Part shown: positions 34,752 through 43,356 of the stretch, piece by piece
How the letters are laid out: each line of letters begins with the position of its first letter
How positions within the stretch are numbered: the stretch's first letter is position 1
Assembly (NCBI RefSeq): GCF_047238125.1
Contig: NZ_JBDFMH010000001.1
Coordinates: forward strand, 1,054,001 to 1,118,000
Reading direction: 5' to 3'
DNA from: JBDFMH01 sp047238125
GTDB lineage: Bacteria > Pseudomonadota > Alphaproteobacteria > Sphingomonadales > Sphingomonadaceae
Length of the DNA stretch: 64,000 nucleotides
Program-made: the position numbers and the translations under genes
Notes under the pieces: model-generated
Database searches by the model: none
Seen by the model: only the letters and a program-made list of their open reading frames with translations
What the model was told of the DNA's origin: nothing

Positions 34752-35576
34752 TCAGCGCAGCGTCTTGAGGGCGCCTGCCACGAGCTTGTGGAGTCGCGAA
34801 TGCAGCGCATCGTTGCCTGCGATATATTCGCGTCGCTCGATCGCCTTGTCGCCCCCGCGATAGTCGGTAACGAAGCCGCCGGCCTCGCGCACCAGCAGCA
34901 TGCCCGCCGCGCTGTCCCAGATGTCGAGATCCTGCTCGAAGAAGGCGTCCATCCGGCCCGCCGCCACCCAGGCGAAATCCAGCGTGGCGGCACCGAACCG
35001 GCGCACCCCCGCCACTTCGGCCGCGATCGCGGCATAGATCGCCACCCACTGCTGGATGCTGCCCCGCCCGAGATGCGGCATCCCCGTGCCGACCAGCGCC
35101 TCGGTCAGATCGCGGCGCGACGACACGCGCAGCCGCCGATCCTGCAGCCAGGAACCCCTGCCCTTCTCCGCCCAGAAGCTCTCGTCGGTGATCGGCTGGT
35201 AGACCAGCGCCTGGGTAATCTCGCCGCGCGTGGATCCGAGTTTCGGCTCCTCGACCGCGATCGAGATCGCGAAGTGCGGCACGCCGTGCAGGAAGTTGGT
35301 GGTCCCATCGAGCGGATCGACGATGAAGCGCGGCTTGGACGGATCGCCCTCGATCACGCCCGCTTCCTCCATCACGAAACCCCAGTCGGGCCGCGCGCGC
35401 TTCAGCTCGTCAAACAGCGTGCGCTCGGCCGCCTGGTCCGCCATCGAGACGAAATCGGCCGGCCCCTTTTTCGAGACCTGCAGCTGCTGCACTTCGTTGA
35501 AGTCACGGCGCAGCTTCTGCCCGGCCTTGCGGGCCGCGCGCTCCATGACGGTGATCAGGCCGGAATGGGCAACCAT
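34752..35576 (-). CDS. suhB: Inositol monophosphatase family protein (SuhB-like)
   Basis: A 274-aa Mg-dependent, Li-sensitive-type phosphatase that hydrolyses inositol-1-phosphate or related phosphomonoesters. Both metal motifs are present: FVMEEAG and IVDPLDGTTNFLHGVPHFAISIA (key residues DPLDGTTN, about residue 85), and the C-terminal DIWDSAAGMLLVREAGG. Length fits. It follows efp by 9 nt on the minus strand. E. coli SuhB also acts in rRNA antitermination, but whether this protein does is unknown. Confidence 0.93.
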   Translation of the reverse strand: MVAHSGLITVMERAARKAGQKLRRDFNEVQQLQVSKKGPADFVSMADQAAERTLFDELKRARPDWGFVMEEAGVIEGDPSKPRFIVDPLDGTTNFLHGVPHFAISIAVEEPKLGSTRGEITQALVYQPITDESFWAEKGRGSWLQDRRLRVSSRRDLTEALVGTGMPHLGRGSIQQWVAIYAAIAAEVAGVRRFGAATLDFAWVAAGRMDAFFEQDLDIWDSAAGMLLVREAGGFVTDYRGGDKAIERREYIAGNDALHSRLHKLVAGALKTLR

Positions 35577-35585
35577 CTGTCGATC

Positions 35586-36149
35586 TCAGTCCGCGCGCCG
35601 CACATATTCCTGGCTGTAGACGTCGACCACGATCTTCGTCCCCGAGCCGATATGCGGCGGCACCATCACGCGCACGCCGTTGTCCAGCATCGCGGGCTTG
35701 TAGCTCGACGATGCCGTCTGCCCCTTCACGACGGCATCGGCTTCGACGATCGTTGCCTCGACCGTGTCGGGCAGCTGCACGTTGATCGGCTCCTCGTCAT
35801 AGAGTTCCATCACCACGTCCATCCCGTCCTGCAGGAAGGCCGCGGCATCACCCAGCAGATCGCGCGGCAGGCTGATCTGGTCGTAGCTTTCCTTGTCCAT
35901 GAAAGTCAGCTGATCGCCATCGGCGAACAGGAACTGGAAATCCTTGGTGTCCAGCCGCACGCGCTCCACCGTCTCGGCTGAGCGGAAGCGGACATTGTTT
36001 TTGCGGCCGTCGCGCAGATTCTTCATCTCGACCTGCATGTAGGCGCCGCCCTTGCCGGGCTGGGTGTGCTGGATCTTGACCGCGCGCCAGATGCCGCCCT
36101 CATATTCGATGATGTTGCCGGGACGAATGTCCACGCCGCTGATCTTCAC
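35586..36149 (-). CDS. efp: Elongation factor P
   Basis: A 187-aa EF-P that relieves ribosome stalling at consecutive prolines. Three beta-barrel domains are seen. Domain I has HTQPGKGGAYMQVEMKNL with the conserved Lys of PGKGG (about residue 32) at the tip that is modified in many bacteria. The C-terminus has ASSSYKPAMLDNGVRVMVPPHI and SGTKIVVDVYSQEYVRR. The ATG start gives MKISGVDIRPGNIIEY. Confidence 0.97.
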   Translation of the reverse strand: MKISGVDIRPGNIIEYEGGIWRAVKIQHTQPGKGGAYMQVEMKNLRDGRKNNVRFRSAETVERVRLDTKDFQFLFADGDQLTFMDKESYDQISLPRDLLGDAAAFLQDGMDVVMELYDEEPINVQLPDTVEATIVEADAVVKGQTASSSYKPAMLDNGVRVMVPPHIGSGTKIVVDVYSQEYVRRAD

Positions 36150-36190
36150 GGGATCGCCTCATATAGTCTGGAGAAAGAGCCGTGCGCGCC

Positions 36191-36781
36191 TTAGCGGGCC
36201 GGCGCTTGCCCCGCAAGCAAGCGATACGGATCGATCGGCCGTCCCTCATGCCAGGCGGCGTCGGGCGGCTTGGCAAAGATCGCGAAATGAAGGTGCGGCC
36301 CGTCCGGGCTGGCGTTGCCGGTGGATCCCACGCTGCCCAGCCGGCGACCGCGCGGCACATAGATCCCCTCGCGCAGATCGGCGGCATAGTCGCGCAGATG
36401 GGCGTAATAATAGCTGAAGCGCCGATCGGGAGAGCGGACGTAGACGGTCAGCCCGCCGGCCTCGCTGGTGAACAGCTTCTCCACCGTGCCGCCCGCCGCC
36501 GCGATCACCGGCCGACCCGCCGGCGCCATGATGTCGAGCGCGCCGTGCCGCCGTTCCTCACCGCGAGCATCGCCGAACGTGTCGGTCAGATCCGCCGCCC
36601 GCACGCCCGCCACGGGGATGGCAAGGCCGGTGGGGGCAACCACCACGTCATCTGCGGCCGCCGGCTCTGTGTCACGGCTCGAATCGCCTGGTGCATCGGC
36701 CGGCACGATCCGCACGATCGAGATCAGCCCGATCACGCCGAGCAGCAAGAGCCCGAGCAGGATCTTGCCGAACCGGTTCAC
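36191..36781 (-). CDS. M23 family (LytM-type) metallopeptidase
   Basis: A 196-aa membrane-anchored peptidoglycan endopeptidase candidate. An N-terminal helix (FGKILLGLLLLGVIGLISIV) is followed by the LytM fold: RHGALDIMAPAGRPVIAA (first metal His and Asp), YYYAHLRDY, and the HxH motif GPHLHFAIF (about residue 165). The metal ligands look complete, so it may be active. The GTG start overlaps the stop of the L,D-transpeptidase gene as GTGA, which points to a shared role in cell-wall remodelling. Confidence 0.88.
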   Translation of the reverse strand: MNRFGKILLGLLLLGVIGLISIVRIVPADAPGDSSRDTEPAAADDVVVAPTGLAIPVAGVRAADLTDTFGDARGEERRHGALDIMAPAGRPVIAAAGGTVEKLFTSEAGGLTVYVRSPDRRFSYYYAHLRDYAADLREGIYVPRGRRLGSVGSTGNASPDGPHLHFAIFAKPPDAAWHEGRPIDPYRLLAGQAPAR

Positions 36782-37800
36782 GCCTGGAACCGCGCCTTGG
36801 TACCGGCCTTCACCATCAGCGACAGCCGCGCGGCATCCCAGTTGGTCAACCGCACGCAGCCGTTGCTTTCCGCGCGGCCGATGGTCTGCGGCTCGGGGGT
36901 GCCGTGGATACCGTAGTGCGGCTTGTTCAGATCCATCCAGATCACCCCGACCGGACTGTTCGGCCCGGCCGGCAGCTGATGCTTCTCGTCGCTCTTGGCG
37001 TTGCGCAGCAGCGAAGGGTTGTAGGCATAGGTCGGGTTGTAGCTCAGCCCCTGAATCTTCCAGCTGCCCAACGGTAGTGGATCATGGCTGCTGCCCATCG
37101 TCGCCGGGAACTGTGCCAGCAGCCGATCGCCGGCAAAGGCGCGCAACACGCCGTCGGATTTGTCGACCACCACCAGATCGGCCTGCGGCTGCACCGCGCT
37201 CACGTTGAGATCGGATAGCGTCCGGCGCCAGGGTTCGGGCAGTTTGGGATCATAATCGCGGCTGGCAGGCAGCACGTTCGGGAAGCGCAGCACCGCCCCT
37301 GCCGCGATCCGGCCACCGGGGTTGAGCGCGGCCAGCGTCTGCGGCGTCGTGTGGAATTTCTCGGCCAGCCGCTCCAGCGCATCGGCATAGCCCAGGGTCG
37401 GCAGCGCGGCCTGCGCGGCGGGATCTTCTGGCAGCTTGCCGACGAACGGTCCGGCGAGATCGGATTGCGAGACGCGCAACAACCGGATCGGGCGAATGGC
37501 GCGGAAGCGATGCAGTGCCTTCAGCGTCGGCTGGTCGATCTCGCCGGTCTGCTGAAGGTTGGACGCCTTCTGGAATCCCGTCAGCGCGAGCTTGAGCGAC
37601 TGGCCGCCCTTGCCGTCGATGACACCTGGCCCGAACCCGATCCGATCGAGCAGCACCTGTACATGCAGCACGGTGAGGTCGACGCCGGCCGCTGGCGAAG
37701 ATTCGGCGGATTTGTTCCCGACCTGTGCGATTGCCGGCGCGAAAATGAGGCCGGCCGTTGCGATCGACAGACAAGTGCAGGCGACGACTGCTTTTTTCAT
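36778..37800 (-). CDS. L,D-transpeptidase with peptidoglycan-binding domain
   Basis: A 340-aa exported YkuD-family enzyme. A signal peptide (VVACTCLSIATAGLIFAPA) is followed by a PG_binding_1-like helical domain (LDRIGFGPGVIDGKGGQSLK) and a LysM-like middle part. The catalytic block is HGTPEPQTIGRAESNGCVRL (about residues 292-311) with the S-x-G-C-x-R nucleophile Cys. It forms 3-3 crosslinks or anchors lipoproteins. ATG 37800 is preferred over an upstream TTG because AGGAG lies 9 nt before it. Divergent from the DUF882 gene. Confidence 0.92.
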   Translation of the reverse strand: MKKAVVACTCLSIATAGLIFAPAIAQVGNKSAESSPAAGVDLTVLHVQVLLDRIGFGPGVIDGKGGQSLKLALTGFQKASNLQQTGEIDQPTLKALHRFRAIRPIRLLRVSQSDLAGPFVGKLPEDPAAQAALPTLGYADALERLAEKFHTTPQTLAALNPGGRIAAGAVLRFPNVLPASRDYDPKLPEPWRRTLSDLNVSAVQPQADLVVVDKSDGVLRAFAGDRLLAQFPATMGSSHDPLPLGSWKIQGLSYNPTYAYNPSLLRNAKSDEKHQLPAGPNSPVGVIWMDLNKPHYGIHGTPEPQTIGRAESNGCVRLTNWDAARLSLMVKAGTKARFQA

Positions 37801-37867
37801 TAACCCCAACTCCTCATATTCGATTTCGTAACGCGGCGGGGCCGTAATCTTTCCGAGTGGGAAACGA

Positions 37868-38452
37868 ATGCTGGATCAGGGTCTCAGCCGGCGACGGCTG
37901 ATTGGTGGCGCTTTGGCGCTCGGCAGCTCGATGGCGATCGGCGCCACACGCGCCAATGCCAGCTTCATCGTTCCCGGATCGGAAGTGGGCGGGATCGAGA
38001 AGCGTCTGGCGATCCGCAGCTGCCATACCAATGAGCGCTACGACGCCTGCTATTTCCGCAACGGCACCTATGATCCGCAGGGTCTCGCCGAAATCGCCCA
38101 CGCGCTGCGCGATTGGCGCACCGGGCAGGCAGCCCCGGTCGATCGTGAATTGCTTGACCTCCTCGTCACGCTCCGCGGGCGGCTCGATGTCGATCCCCGC
38201 AAGCCGTTCGACCTCATCTCCGGCTATCGATCGCCGCACACCAACGCCGCGCTGCGTGCCGCCGGTGGAGAGGGCACGGGGGTCGCCACCAAGAGCCAGC
38301 ACATGCTGGGCAAGGCGACAGATATCGCGCTGCCCGGCGTGCCGCTCGCCCGCGTCAAGGATGCCGCGCTGGCGATGGCACGCGGCGGAGTCGGCTACTA
38401 TCCGCGCGACGGGTTCGTCCATGTCGATACGGGACGGGTACGCAGCTGGTAG
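37868..38452 (+). CDS. DUF882 (YcbK-like, M15-fold) exported protein
   Basis: A 194-aa protein with a twin-arginine-type signal (LSRRRLIGGALALGSSMAIGA) and a DUF882 domain related to M15 D-Ala-D-Ala carboxypeptidases: DLISGYRSPHTNAALRA, SQHMLGKATDIALPG and GYYPRDGFVHVDTGRVRSW provide the His/Asp/His zinc set. A role in peptide-stem trimming or LDT-linked remodelling is likely from fold and neighbours but not shown. It shares a 67-bp divergent promoter region with the L,D-transpeptidase. Confidence 0.88.
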   Translation: MLDQGLSRRRLIGGALALGSSMAIGATRANASFIVPGSEVGGIEKRLAIRSCHTNERYDACYFRNGTYDPQGLAEIAHALRDWRTGQAAPVDRELLDLLVTLRGRLDVDPRKPFDLISGYRSPHTNAALRAAGGEGTGVATKSQHMLGKATDIALPGVPLARVKDAALAMARGGVGYYPRDGFVHVDTGRVRSW

Positions 38453-38461
38453 GGTCGATGC

Positions 38462-39154
38462 TCAGCCGCCAAGTACCCCGGCGAATTTCCGTACCGCTTC
38501 CCCCGGCCCGGCCGGATCGTTCCACACCGCGCCGCTGACCGCCACGAAATCGGCCCCGGCCCGTGCCAGGTCGCCCGCGGTCTCGACCGTGATCCCGCCG
38601 ATCGCGACGCACGGTATCTCGAACAAGGTCGACCACCAGCCCAGCAACGCCGGATCGGCCTGGTGACGCACCTCCTTGGTGGTGGTCGGATAGAAACTGC
38701 CGAACGCGACATAATCGGCACCCGCCTCGCCCGCTTCCATCGCGAGGTGGCGGCTGTCATGGCAGGTCACGCCGATCTGCGCCTGCGGACCGAGCTGGCG
38801 CCGGGCGTCACGCGGATCGCCGTCGTCCTGTCCCAGATGCACGCCGTCAGCGCCCAGCCGCTTGGCCAGGCCGATCGAATCATTGACGATGAAGGCGACA
38901 TCGGCCGCCGCGCAGATCGCCTGCAGCGGCAGGGCGAGCGCCGCGATCGCATGATCGTCGATCCCCTTCAGCCGCAGCTGGAACGCTGCCACCGGCCCGC
39001 CCGCCAGCGCGGCCCCGAGCTGCGCGGCAAACGCCGCATCGATTGCCGGCGGAGAGATCAGGTAGAGCTGGCAGGGTGGGCGTTTGGGGTCGCGCTCGAA
39101 CCGGTCGGCAAAGCCGGGGTCGAGCGGTCCGAGCGGATCGGTGTCATCGGTCAT
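38462..39154 (-). CDS. thiE: Thiamine phosphate synthase
   Basis: A 230-aa TIM-barrel enzyme that joins HMP-pyrophosphate and thiazole phosphate. Seen: FQLRLKGIDD, FIVNDSIGLAKRLGADGVHLGQDD (key residues ND and DGVHLGQ, about residues 90-110), YVAFGSFYPTTTKEV and CVAIGGITVETAGDL. A roughly 30-residue polar N-terminal extension precedes the barrel. No TPP riboswitch is seen upstream. It ends 9 nt from the DUF882 gene, tail to tail. Confidence 0.9.
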   Translation of the reverse strand: MTDDTDPLGPLDPGFADRFERDPKRPPCQLYLISPPAIDAAFAAQLGAALAGGPVAAFQLRLKGIDDHAIAALALPLQAICAAADVAFIVNDSIGLAKRLGADGVHLGQDDGDPRDARRQLGPQAQIGVTCHDSRHLAMEAGEAGADYVAFGSFYPTTTKEVRHQADPALLGWWSTLFEIPCVAIGGITVETAGDLARAGADFVAVSGAVWNDPAGPGEAVRKFAGVLGG

Positions 39155-39243
39155 GGCGCCCGGTTACGGTGTGGCGCAGCGCCCGGCAATCGGCGATCCA
39201 TTGTTCAGCCATCGCTCACCCGATCCACGGCACGGTCGCGACC

Positions 39244-39615
39244 ATGAAGACGCCCCTCCTCGCCGCCGTCGCGCTTGCCACCGTCGCGGCTCCCGCCGTT
39301 GCCCGCCAGACCGAAGGCCTCGTGCGCCTGCGCCAGGCGGCCTATGTCGGCGGCCCGCGCGTGACCCCGCTGAAGGTGATCGAGGACAGCCGCTGCCCGA
39401 TGAACGCGCGTTGCGTCTGGGCGGGCCGTGTCATCGTGCGCGCCAAGGTGCAGACCGGGCGTAGCGCGCGGACCATGGACCTGACGCTGGGCCAGCCCGT
39501 CCGGGTCGCGGATGGCATGCTGGCGCTGACATCGGTGACGCCGGAGAAGATGGCGGGCGCGCAGCCCCGCCGCACGCCCTATCGCTTCGGTTTCAGCTTC
39601 GAAGGTGGATTATAG
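39244..39615 (+). CDS. Small exported hypothetical protein
   Basis: A 123-aa protein with a signal peptide (PLLAAVALATVAAPAVARQ, cleavage near residue 20). The mature part is a small beta-rich domain with the motif DSRCPMNARCVWAGRVIVRAK, a two-cysteine, Trp-Ala-Gly pattern found in a family of small periplasmic or lipoprotein-like proteins of unknown function. The ATG at 39244 is chosen because the signal peptide begins there; the frame is open 67 codons upstream, overlapping thiE. Confidence 0.75.
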   Translation: MKTPLLAAVALATVAAPAVARQTEGLVRLRQAAYVGGPRVTPLKVIEDSRCPMNARCVWAGRVIVRAKVQTGRSARTMDLTLGQPVRVADGMLALTSVTPEKMAGAQPRRTPYRFGFSFEGGL

Positions 39616-39629
39616 GAACGACCCGCCGC

Positions 39630-39725
39630 ACCCTGGTGAAGGCCGGGGTTCAGTTGCGAGACGTGCCGCGAGGCACGGCGCCGGGTTTGGTTTCCCGCGA
39701 GCTGTGCCCCAGCATGAGCCGGGGT
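39630..39725. repeat. REP-like hairpin pair with central GNRA stem-loop
   Basis: Two 20-bp GC hairpins at 39630-39649 and 39706-39725 share the 3' arm CCGGGGT and differ in the loop. Between them CGTGCC-GCGA-GGCACG (39662-39677) is a perfect 6-bp stem with a GNRA tetraloop. They fill the gap between two convergent genes. A related hairpin lies at 16619-16639. Possible BIME-like element or transcription barrier. Confidence 0.5.
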
Positions 39726-39735
39726 ACGGCATAGC

Positions 39736-40635
39736 TCAGCCGGCAACCTTCTGCGTCGAAGCCTTGTGGATCTCGTCGATCGCACCGCCCAGCGACGCAT
39801 CGAACTCGTCGTCGCTCATCTGCGCGCGCAGGTCTTCCAGCAGCGCGCGGCTGAAGCTGGCGATCATGCCGCGATTCTTTGCCAGCTGCGCGCAGGCTTC
39901 CGGCCGCGCATAGCCGCCCGAAAGCGCCACGACGCGCAGCACCCGCGGATGATCGACCAGCGGGTCGAACAGGCCGGGCGTGGCCGGGATCGACAGCTTC
40001 AGCATCACCTTGTCGTCACCCGGCAGCGCATCCAGCGCCTTCAGCAGCTCGTCGAGCAGGATGCGGTCGGCCTGCGCGCGCTCCGGGCTCTTGATGTTGA
40101 TCTCCGGCTCCAGCATCGGTACCAGCCCGGCGGCCAGCACCTGCTGCCCCACCTCGAACTGCTGCTTCACGATCCGTGCGATGCCCTCACCATTGGCGAG
40201 GTTGATTACCGACCGCTCCTTGGTGCCGAACACACCGAGCGACTTCGCCCGCGCGAGCAGCGTGTCGAGCTCGGGCATCGGCTTCATCAGCTGCACGCCG
40301 TTCGCCTCGTCCTCCAGACCTTTGTCGATCTTGATGAACGGCACCACGCCCTTGTCGATCAGCGCCTGCGGCGTCGGCTTGCCGCCGACCTGGCCGTCCA
40401 TCGTGCGTTCGAACAGGATCGCACCGATCACCTTGTCACCCGTGAAGGCGGGCGAGGAGATGATGCGGCTGCGCATGTCGTGGATCAGGCCGTACATGCC
40501 GGCCTCGTCGCTCCACGCGCCATCCTCGATGCCATAGCCCTTCAGCGCCTTGGGCGTCGATCCGCCCGACTGGTCGAGGGCGGCGATGAAGCCGTTGCCG
40601 GCTGCGATCTTGGCGGTCATCTCGGCGGTGTTCAT
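39736..40635 (-). CDS. fda: Class I fructose-bisphosphate aldolase
   Basis: A 299-aa Schiff-base aldolase cleaving fructose-1,6-bisphosphate into dihydroxyacetone phosphate and glyceraldehyde-3-phosphate. Seen: FIAALDQSGGSTPKALKGYG, the substrate-site VVPFIKIDKGL, PMLEPEIN, and the Schiff-base Lys in VMLKLSIPATPGLF (about residue 210). LSGGYAR forms the phosphate loop. It is the short prokaryotic class I form. ATG 40635 gives MNTAEMTAKIAAGNGF. Last gene of the glycolytic cluster. Confidence 0.93.
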   Translation of the reverse strand: MNTAEMTAKIAAGNGFIAALDQSGGSTPKALKGYGIEDGAWSDEAGMYGLIHDMRSRIISSPAFTGDKVIGAILFERTMDGQVGGKPTPQALIDKGVVPFIKIDKGLEDEANGVQLMKPMPELDTLLARAKSLGVFGTKERSVINLANGEGIARIVKQQFEVGQQVLAAGLVPMLEPEINIKSPERAQADRILLDELLKALDALPGDDKVMLKLSIPATPGLFDPLVDHPRVLRVVALSGGYARPEACAQLAKNRGMIASFSRALLEDLRAQMSDDEFDASLGGAIDEIHKASTQKVAG

Positions 40636-40678
40636 GGTCGAAAGGCTCCAGTCAGATCGGGCAGCGCCCGGATGCGTG

Positions 40679-41872
40679 TCAGATGTCGAGCGCGGCGACT
40701 CCGGGCAACGGCTTGCCTTCCATCCACTCCAGGAAAGCGCCACCGGCGGTCGATACGAAGGTGAAGCGGTCCGCCACGCCCGCCTGATTGAGCGCAGCGA
40801 CGGTATCGCCACCGCCGGCGACCGACACCAGCGATCCGCCCTCGGTGAGCGCCGCCGCGGTCTGCGCCAGCGCCACGGTGGCGGTATCGAACGGCGGTGT
40901 CTCGAACGCGCCCAGCGGGCCGTTCCACACCAGCGTGCGGCAAGTCTTCAGCGCGTCGGCCAGCGCCTCGGTCGCCGCCGGGCCGATGTCCAGAATCATC
41001 TCGTCGGCCGCCACTTCATGCACGTTCACGGTGCGGGTCGCCGGGTTCGGTTTGAACTCCTTCGCCACCACCACATCATAAGGCAGGTGGACGGTGCAGT
41101 CGGCCTTGTCGGCCGCGTCCAGGATCTCGAGCGCGGTCGCAGTCAGATCATGCTCGCACAGCGATTTGCCGACATCCACGCCGCGCGCGGCCAGGAAGGT
41201 GTTGGCCATGCCGCCGCCGATGATCAGATGATCGACCTTCGCCACCATCTGGCGCAGCACATCGAGCTTGGTTGAAACCTTTGCACCGCCGACGACAGCG
41301 GCCACCGGATGCTCGGGATTGCCCAGCGCCTTGTCGAGCGCCTTCAGCTCGGCTTCCATCGCGCGGCCGGCAAAGGCCGGAAGCCGGCGCGCCAGCCCCT
41401 CGGTCGTCACATGCGCGCGGTGCGCGGCGGAGAAGGCGTCGTTCACGTAGAAGTCGCCCAGCTTCGCGATTGCATCGGCCAGCGCGGGGTCGTTCTTTTC
41501 CTCGCCGCCATGGAAGCGGCTGTTTTCCAGCACCGCGATCGCACCCGGCTCCAGCGCGGCGACCGCCTGTTCGGCCGCATCGCCGCAGCAATCGTCGATG
41601 AAGGTGACTTCGCGGCCCAGTACGTCGCCCAGCGGCCCCGCGATGTTGACCAGCGACATGTCCGGCCGCCGCTCCCCCTTCGGGCGCCCGAAATGGGCGA
41701 GGACGAGCACGACCGCGCCCTTGTCGGCCAGCTCGCAGAGCGTCGGCGCGGCCGACCGCAGGCGCGTGTCGTCGGACACCTCCGCGCCGTCCATCGGCAC
41801 GTTCAGATCCTCGCGCACCAGCACGCGCTTGCCGCGCACGTCGCCGATATCGTCCAGGGTGCGAAAGCTCAT
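40679..41872 (-). CDS. pgk: Phosphoglycerate kinase
   Basis: A 397-aa glycolytic kinase, monomeric two-domain fold. N-domain: RVLVREDLNVPMDGAEVSDD (about residues 15-34) and LAHFGRPKGERRPD. C-domain: nucleotide-binding VVGGAKVSTKLDVL, VWNGPLGAFETPPFD and SVAGGGDTVAAL. Complete and of usual length. The start codon overlaps the MOSC gene's stop as ATGA. Confidence 0.98.
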   Translation of the reverse strand: MSFRTLDDIGDVRGKRVLVREDLNVPMDGAEVSDDTRLRSAAPTLCELADKGAVVLVLAHFGRPKGERRPDMSLVNIAGPLGDVLGREVTFIDDCCGDAAEQAVAALEPGAIAVLENSRFHGGEEKNDPALADAIAKLGDFYVNDAFSAAHRAHVTTEGLARRLPAFAGRAMEAELKALDKALGNPEHPVAAVVGGAKVSTKLDVLRQMVAKVDHLIIGGGMANTFLAARGVDVGKSLCEHDLTATALEILDAADKADCTVHLPYDVVVAKEFKPNPATRTVNVHEVAADEMILDIGPAATEALADALKTCRTLVWNGPLGAFETPPFDTATVALAQTAAALTEGGSLVSVAGGGDTVAALNQAGVADRFTFVSTAGGAFLEWMEGKPLPGVAALDI

Positions 41873-42327
41873 GCTTCGATCCTCATCTCATCTCCGATCG
41901 CAAGCTGGCCGCCCGCGATCACCCGCGTCAGCAGCCCGCCCCGCCACTCGGGCGTTAGCGCCGCGCGCAGCCCGGGCGCGATCTCGTCCATCCGGCTGCA
42001 CGGATCGCACTCGCCGGTCACTTCCAGCACAACCGCATGGCCGACCCTCAAGAGCGTGCCCGGTGTCCGCGGCAGACCGATGCCATCGACCAGCAGATTG
42101 GCGCGGCGGACCGACCAGTCGAGCGCGGTGCCCAGATCCGCGATCGCGGCCTCCCAGTCGGCGCGCGCAAGCACGGTCACCTGCCGCTTGCCGCGGCCGC
42201 CCGGCTTCACGGCCCCGCGATAATCGCCGCGAATGCCTTCCTCGATCGACACGTCGGCCCGATCGATCGTCTCGATCGGGCCGCGCGGGCGGCCGTGCCG
42301 GGCAATGCCGATCAGCCGCCCCGTCAT
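41869..42327 (-). CDS. MOSC domain-containing protein
   Basis: A 152-aa stand-alone MOSC (molybdenum cofactor sulfurase C-terminal) domain protein. It has the family core SVRRANLLVDGIGLP, LLRVGHAVVLEVTGECDPCSRMDE with the conserved Cys, and TPEWRGGLLTRVIAGGQLAIGD. Such domains bind or transfer sulfur to the molybdenum cofactor. It is wedged between gap (2 nt) and pgk (ATGA overlap), an unusual place for a Moco-related gene. ATG 42327 gives MTGRLIGIARHG. Confidence 0.88.
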   Translation of the reverse strand: MTGRLIGIARHGRPRGPIETIDRADVSIEEGIRGDYRGAVKPGGRGKRQVTVLARADWEAAIADLGTALDWSVRRANLLVDGIGLPRTPGTLLRVGHAVVLEVTGECDPCSRMDEIAPGLRAALTPEWRGGLLTRVIAGGQLAIGDEMRIEA

Positions 42328-42329
42328 GA

Positions 42330-43337
42330 TCAGATCAGCTTCGCCATCGCGCCGGCGGTATCGACCATCCGGTTGGAGAAGCCCCACTCATTATCGTACC
42401 AGCTGACGACGCGGACCAGCTTGCCTTCGATCACCGCGGTCTCCAGGCTGTCGACAGTGGACGAAGCCGGGTTGTGGTTGAGATCGATCGACACCAGCGG
42501 CTCGTCCGACCAATCGAGGATGCCAGCCAGCGGGCCGCTTTCGGCCGCCGCCTTCAGCAGCGCGTTGACCTCGTCCTTGGTCGTGTCGCGCTTCGGCGTG
42601 AAAGTCAGGTCGACCAGGCTGACGTTCGGCGTCGGCACGCGCACCGCGGATCCGTCGAGCTTGCCCTTCAGCTCCGGCAGCACCTCGCCCACCGCGCGCG
42701 CGGCGCCGGTTGTGGTGGGGATGATCGACATGCCGGCGGCGCGCGCGCGGCGCATGTCGGGGTGGATCTGGTCCAGGATCTTCTGGTCGTTGGTGTAGGC
42801 GTGGATCGTGGTCATCAGGCCGCGCTCGATGCCGATCGCATCGTTCAGCACCTTGGCAACCGGCGCCAGGCAGTTGGTGGTGCACGATGCGTTGGAGACG
42901 ATCTTGTGTTCGCCGCTCAGCTTTTCGTGATTGACGCCGTAGACGACGGTCAGGTCGACACCCTTGCCCGGGGCCGAGATCAGCACGCGCTTCGCGCCTG
43001 CCGCCAGATGCTTTTCGGCATCGGCGCGATCGGTGAAGAAGCCGGTGCATTCCAGCGCGATATCGACGCCGTTGGCGGCGTGCGGCAGGTTCGCAGGATC
43101 CCGCTCGGCCGAAACCTTGATGCGCTTGCCGTCGATGATCAGGTCGTTGCCGTCGACTTCGACCGTGCCGTTCCACAGCCCGTGGACCGAATCACGGCGG
43201 AACAGATGCGCGTTCGACTTGGCATCGGCCAGATCGTTGATCGCGACCAGTTCCAGCCCGCTATCCGGGCGCGACAGGATCGCGCGGGCGACCAGCCGGC
43301 CGATCCGGCCGAAGCCGTTGATGGCAACTTTCGTCAT
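42330..43337 (-). CDS. gap: Glyceraldehyde-3-phosphate dehydrogenase, type I
   Basis: A 335-aa NAD(P)-dependent enzyme. Seen: KVAINGFGRIGRLVARAIL (Rossmann motif, residues about 3-21), the catalytic Cys in SNASCTTNCLAPVAKVL (about residue 153), TIHAYTNDQKILDQIHP and VSWYDNEWGFSNRMVD. ATG 43337 (MTKVAINGFG) has GGGAG about 8 nt upstream; a TTG two codons earlier is less likely. It follows tkt by 19 nt. Confidence 0.98.
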   Translation of the reverse strand: MTKVAINGFGRIGRLVARAILSRPDSGLELVAINDLADAKSNAHLFRRDSVHGLWNGTVEVDGNDLIIDGKRIKVSAERDPANLPHAANGVDIALECTGFFTDRADAEKHLAAGAKRVLISAPGKGVDLTVVYGVNHEKLSGEHKIVSNASCTTNCLAPVAKVLNDAIGIERGLMTTIHAYTNDQKILDQIHPDMRRARAAGMSIIPTTTGAARAVGEVLPELKGKLDGSAVRVPTPNVSLVDLTFTPKRDTTKDEVNALLKAAAESGPLAGILDWSDEPLVSIDLNHNPASSTVDSLETAVIEGKLVRVVSWYDNEWGFSNRMVDTAGAMAKLI

Positions 43338-43356
43338 GTTCAAATCTCCCAGTGGA

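Noticed and set aside
38400..39260. TPP riboswitch near thiE
   Set aside because: The THI-box hallmarks (CUGAGA, ACCUGA pair) are not found upstream of thiE on the minus strand.
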